This document shows positions 61,001 through 64,000 of a DNA stretch of 64,000 nucleotides, piece by piece; position 1 is the first letter of the stretch; each line of letters begins with the position of its first letter. The position numbers and the translations under genes were made by a program. Source of the DNA: Pogostemon cablin (lineage: Eukaryota; Streptophyta; Magnoliopsida; Lamiales; Lamiaceae); assembly GCA_023678885.1 (NCBI GenBank), contig CM043013.1, forward strand, positions 21,670,791 to 21,734,790, in the 5' to 3' direction. The notes below the pieces were generated by a model. That model saw only the letters and a list, made by a program, of their open reading frames with translations. It made no database searches and was not told the origin of the DNA.

Positions 61001-62293
61001 CAATTATTATCTTTTAGTTACAACTTAAAAGGACACTGATATATGTACCACGATGTAACAATCAAAGTAATGGTCCATAAATCTCAGTGCTAGATGCATC
61101 CATTTTTGGCCAGCCCCATAATTCTTCAGTCAATCCTAATTGGCTACAAGCTGTAAGTTCGTAATCGCAATGATATAAGAAACATAATCAAGCAACATAT
61201 ATTAACATGTCCATAAGTGACCACACATCGAATTATTATGAATTAAGAACTGAGCACTCTATTGGATAACATTGCACAATAACAAAAATCTAAAAACCAC
61301 ATGACGTATAATTTGCTTAAGCCCCAATCTTGCTTCAACTAAAACAAAGAATTTCAGCATAACAAGCAATATGCAAAAAGAGGATCATGAAAACGGTTGA
61401 TACAAGGTTCAGTACAGCCTCATTAACACCCTCAACTCCGGCGACACCTTCCTCAACCACAGGAATCTATGTTTTCGGCAATCCCACAGTAAATGTTGGC
61501 AATTATTACAAATTCTCAGCGCCATATAAAATAGCATTTGCAAAATGCTACCAAACAGGCAAACACATTATCTATTCTCTAAATACCAAAAAGAAATGAG
61601 ATGGTATTGGAACATTAGAAAAGCATACTGTGGATGTTGAATTACATTTTTTCATTTTTTATTTAACTATAATCATTATCTGTGATTACCGATCAGTGCC
61701 TAATGGAAGTTTTCAGGGATCAAAATAAATTTCCAGAAAACATCTAATGCGAAATGCCAAGATGTTAATCAAGGAACAAGTTTATAAGCAAGTACCTGAT
61801 TGCTTCCAAGTCTATCAATGGCGGATCCAAACCATCCAGTAGCACAAATCTTGAAAACACCTAAAAATAAACACAGCCCACAAAACATCAAAAACATCCA
61901 TTGCCCCAACTTTCTCCTTTCCTTCAACTCCAACCCAAATCCTCCCAAATCCACACTCAATGAAGAAATCTTTCTCCTCAGATGCACTCTCTGGGCCACG
62001 CTGCTGACATGGGTCGGCCTCAAAGACTCAAGGCCATCGCCGGAAATTGGGGTTTCAGATCTAGGAGAGTTGAGCTGAAGATCAATCACTTCATGATTAC
62101 TGTTGCTATTCTGTGCAGAGTTATTGCTATTGTTGTTATTGCTTTGGTTGTTGTTTCGTTTAAACGACTGCGCTCTGCGGGTCATTGGACCGGAGAACCT
62201 TGGGCTGTTGACACGGTGCGACAATCCGCCGCCACCTCCGCCATCCGCGGCGGTGGTGTGGTGGTGGTGATGGCTGTTATGGTGATGCCCCAT
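55055..62293 (-). CDS. O-fucosyltransferase family protein, 9 exons, 642 aa
   Basis: Exons on the minus strand: 62,293-61,796; 58,723-58,583; 58,490-58,418; 58,335-58,265; 58,178-58,090; 57,969-57,837; 56,899-56,667; 56,218-55,742; 55,268-55,055. All joins keep frame and all introns are GT-AG; the total is 1,929 nt. The product is a plant-type O-FucT (PF10250-like) type II membrane protein, expected in the Golgi, transferring fucose from GDP-fucose. A His-rich start (residues 3-12) and an Asn-rich stretch (47-66) precede one membrane helix (about 131-150). Lumenal motifs: ANGGLNQMRFG (251-261), ICDMVAVAKIM, TDSRLANNGL, HLRYEKDMLAFTGCSH (from 411), GGCPLTPRE, SDVFVYTYDGNMA (540-552), ESFYANPLPGCIC near the C-terminus. 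From memory it resembles the Arabidopsis subgroup that includes ESMD1; I do not assign a symbol. Intron 1 (3.1 kb) holds an hAT-like MITE. No lesion is seen. Confidence 0.93.
55664..55712. repeat. CT/GT microsatellite in intron 8
   Basis: A run of CTCTCT and CTAT units followed by (GT)n and CACGTGCG. It lies about 30 bp downstream (in gene direction) of the exon 8 donor. Confidence 0.85.
59036..59043 (+). repeat. Target-site duplication CATACAAT, left copy
   Basis: An 8-bp direct repeat. The second copy is at 60,226-60,233. Confidence 0.85.
59044..60225. mobile_element. hAT-like MITE in intron 1 of the fucosyltransferase gene
   Basis: A 1,182-bp element with inverted termini CATAGTTGTTAAAAGCGC and (complement of right end) CATAGTTGTTAAAGGCGCGC, and an 8-bp TSD CATACAAT, the length made by hAT transposases. 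Both ends are built of GGCGC/GCGCC words; the centre is AT-rich with a GGC-trinucleotide run near 59,797-59,822. It has no coding capacity, so it is non-autonomous. Confidence 0.85.
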
Positions 62294-62747
62294 GATTTCC
62301 TATGCACATCACATAAAATATATACAAATACAAGTAGATTTACGCGTGCGCTGCGTGTGTGAATGCGAGCAGATTGTTTCTCAGATGAATGGATTCAATG
62401 GAGATGTGAAAGGTAGATTGGAGTGGGGTGTGGGGGGTGGGGAGGAGTTGTACACTGTACACACTACGGACAAGACTTAACAGTCCGTTGCGTTAGACGA
62501 GAGAAATCTGAGTAATTCCTTTTTACAATTATATTCAAATATTTCGCACTGCATAAATGTTATTTCCAGTTTTCGTTCTCAGCTGACTAGAAGTTGTCTA
62601 CATCCCAAAAATAGGGTGTCTATTTGCTAAGATTTTTTCTTATCATTTATCTTCATAAATTGATATCATAGCCGCGTAAAAATACCCTCACATTTCAATA
62701 TTCAAGTATTTCTAATTTAGGTACGTATAGGAATCTTACTTAAAATA
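62294..62747 (-). promoter_or_regulatory. 5' flank of the fucosyltransferase gene
   Basis: About 450 bp between the start codon and the first MITE. It should contain the 5' UTR and core promoter. I see no clear TATA box; a G-rich stretch (GGGGTGTGGGGGGTGGGG) is at 62,423-62,440. Confidence 0.4.
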
Positions 62748-63552
62748 CTCCCTATATCCCACTATTTTTTTCACGGAGATCGCCAAAGAAGATATCATGA
62801 TGGGGCAAGCGGGATCGAAAAAGCGAGCTGCCAATACAGCAATTTATAACTTTTTTTGGTGAGTTCGGTCAGGAGGGAGAAAAGCCCTGTCTAAGATCCC
62901 ATTCTCGCATGAAGTCCACGAGGGCCCACCTGACCTATGTCGGAGATGAAAGATAAGCGACATGCGTTATGCTCATTACTAAACTTGTTGAAGAGAAAAA
63001 TCCAGACCCGGAAAGGCGAAGGACCGGCGGTGGGGCTTTCATCTCACACAGCTCCTAAGTGATAAAAGAAAGACCGCTCATAGCACGATGGAAGTGTCCG
63101 ATGATAGCCCCTCCATACTGTGGCTGTGGAGGTGGGTTTTGTCGCCGCATGATAGAGGTCAATAGCTACATTAGAGTAGAGTCCTTATTCTATTTCCTCA
63201 TGTCGTCAGAGGCGGAAGTAGTAGCTTCTAGGACGAAGCCGAGCCGATACAATAGGCGGGCTTTGGCTTATGCCTTTAGTTAGCTCCTACGTGTCACACG
63301 TATTTTACACATTTCATAAATGGTAAAAATACACTCTATATCTTACCTAATTTTTACACTTTATCATCAATTTCAATAACTTTATTCATTTTTTACACTT
63401 TATTCATCATTCCAAATAACTTTATTTACTTTTTCTCTTAAAATTACCAATTTATCCATATTTTTTCTTACATTATACTCTATATTAGAAAAATAGCACT
63501 TCTTAATTTTCGTGCCCGTACAAACGGGTAAAAATATACGGGACGGAGGGAG
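62748..63552. mobile_element. Stowaway-like MITE split by a foreign insert
   Basis: The left end CTCCCTATATCCC (62,748-62,760, preceded by TA) and the right end GGGACGGAGGGAG (63,540-63,552) are the termini of Stowaway MITEs (CTCCCTCCGTCCC). The right arm (about 63,295-63,552) has the usual AT-rich MITE content. About 0.5 kb of unrelated GC-rich DNA separates the arms. The right TA of the TSD has become TG. Confidence 0.7.
62776..63288. other. GC-rich insert, possibly mitochondrial DNA (NUMT)
   Basis: About 510 bp of near 50% GC lies between AT-rich MITE arms with abrupt borders. Phrases such as GGGGCAAGCGGGATCGAAAAA and CGGGCTTTGGCTTATGCC look like plant organellar non-coding DNA to me, but I cannot name the locus. 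A 74-codon plus-strand frame (63,059-63,283) has no known motif. Confidence 0.45.
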
Positions 63553-63561
63553 TGATTAATA

Positions 63562-63766
63562 CTCTTTCATGGCACTTTAAAAAGTTTTTTTTTCAATTTG
63601 AGCGTCCATACAAAGGGTTTTATTTTATTTTTTATACAATTACTATTACAATTAAAATATGAGGTACACCCACCTACTTGTATAACTACATACTATATGT
63701 TAAATAATAATACTTCTTAATCCATGTGTATAAAATAAATGAGACTCTTAATTCGGATGGAAGGAG
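63562..63766. mobile_element. Second, degenerate Stowaway-like MITE
   Basis: CTCTTTCATGGC at the left and GATGGAAGGAG at the right are imperfect inverted termini, flanked by TA on both sides (63,560-63,561 and 63,767-63,768). 205 bp, AT-rich. Confidence 0.5.
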
Positions 63767-63781
63767 TATATTAGTATGGGC

Positions 63782-64000
63782 TGGTAACAATAAATTTTGT
63801 ATTTATGATAAAATAAACATAAAACAAGTACAAAGATAATCCAAAAATATTTAATTTTAAAGATTATGTAACTCAGTGATCAATTTGTTGACTTGTACTT
63901 GACTTGTGTGTTGACTATGTGTTGAACCTGATCTTCAGTTGAAGCTCGTCCGAGATCAGATTTGTGGTGTCATAACGTTAATTTGGAGGCGTCAAGCCTT
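63782..64000 (-). mobile_element. Start of a reversed gypsy-type LTR at the window edge
   Basis: TGGTAACAATAAATTTTGTA and the following TTTATNATAAAATAAAC are the complement of the end of the gypsy LTR at 7,215-7,257. No primer site lies to its left, so it would be the 3' LTR of a minus-strand element or a solo LTR. It continues out of the window. Confidence 0.6.

Noticed and set aside
61387..61599. A small plus-strand gene opposite intron 1
   Set aside because: 70 codons of Thr/Ser/Pro-rich sequence inside the large intron of the fucosyltransferase gene, without motif or regulatory context.
63059..63283. A 74-codon gene in the GC-rich insert
   Set aside because: No domain recognised. The insert looks like non-coding organelle-type DNA, in which short frames arise by chance.

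Overview
This is nuclear DNA of a flowering plant, probably a eudicot. The evidence is large LTR retrotransposons of plant Ty1/copia and Ty3/gypsy (Tat- and Athila-like) lineages, Stowaway-like and hAT-like MITEs, and one intron-rich plant O-fucosyltransferase gene. About 83% of the window (1-53,267) is nested retrotransposon sequence. The only host gene I can support is at 55,055-62,293 on the minus strand.

The left part is a three-level nest with target-site duplications (TSDs) that can be read directly. An old copia element (65-30,514; the first part of its 5' LTR is missing) received a solo LTR of its own family at 792-1,941 (TSD GTACA) and a large Tat-type gypsy element at 6,165-28,203 (TSD GAGTG). 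That gypsy element then received a younger copia element at 18,037-26,040 (TSD CCTTC). The gypsy element has 1.1-kb LTRs differing at about 9 positions by hand count, a nearly intact gag-pol broken by one frameshift and one stop, and an antisense, intron-containing gene with a plant-mobile-domain-like product. The young copia element has LTRs about 99% identical but no usable coding region, so it must have been copied by proteins supplied from elsewhere.

From 30,515 to 53,267 lie further copia gag-pol remnants (31,487-33,081 and 48,528-50,531). They are cut by several 1.83-kb LTRs of an Athila-like family whose primer-binding site matches tRNA-Asp. Between them are a roughly 170-bp tandem array with higher-order structure (36,719-39,666), Athila-type LTR and 3' noncoding fragments (39,670-43,505), a head-to-head LTR palindrome (43,527-45,598), and an LTR preceded by 63 nt of tRNA-Asp sequence (45,756-45,818).

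The right part is the genic island. A 9-exon O-fucosyltransferase gene (642 aa when spliced) has an hAT-like MITE in intron 1. Upstream of its start are two Stowaway-like MITEs, one split by a GC-rich, possibly mitochondrial insert. At the right edge another gypsy-type LTR begins in reverse orientation. Coordinates of exons, LTRs and TSDs were read from the sequence; family names come from recognised protein motifs and have not been checked by database search.
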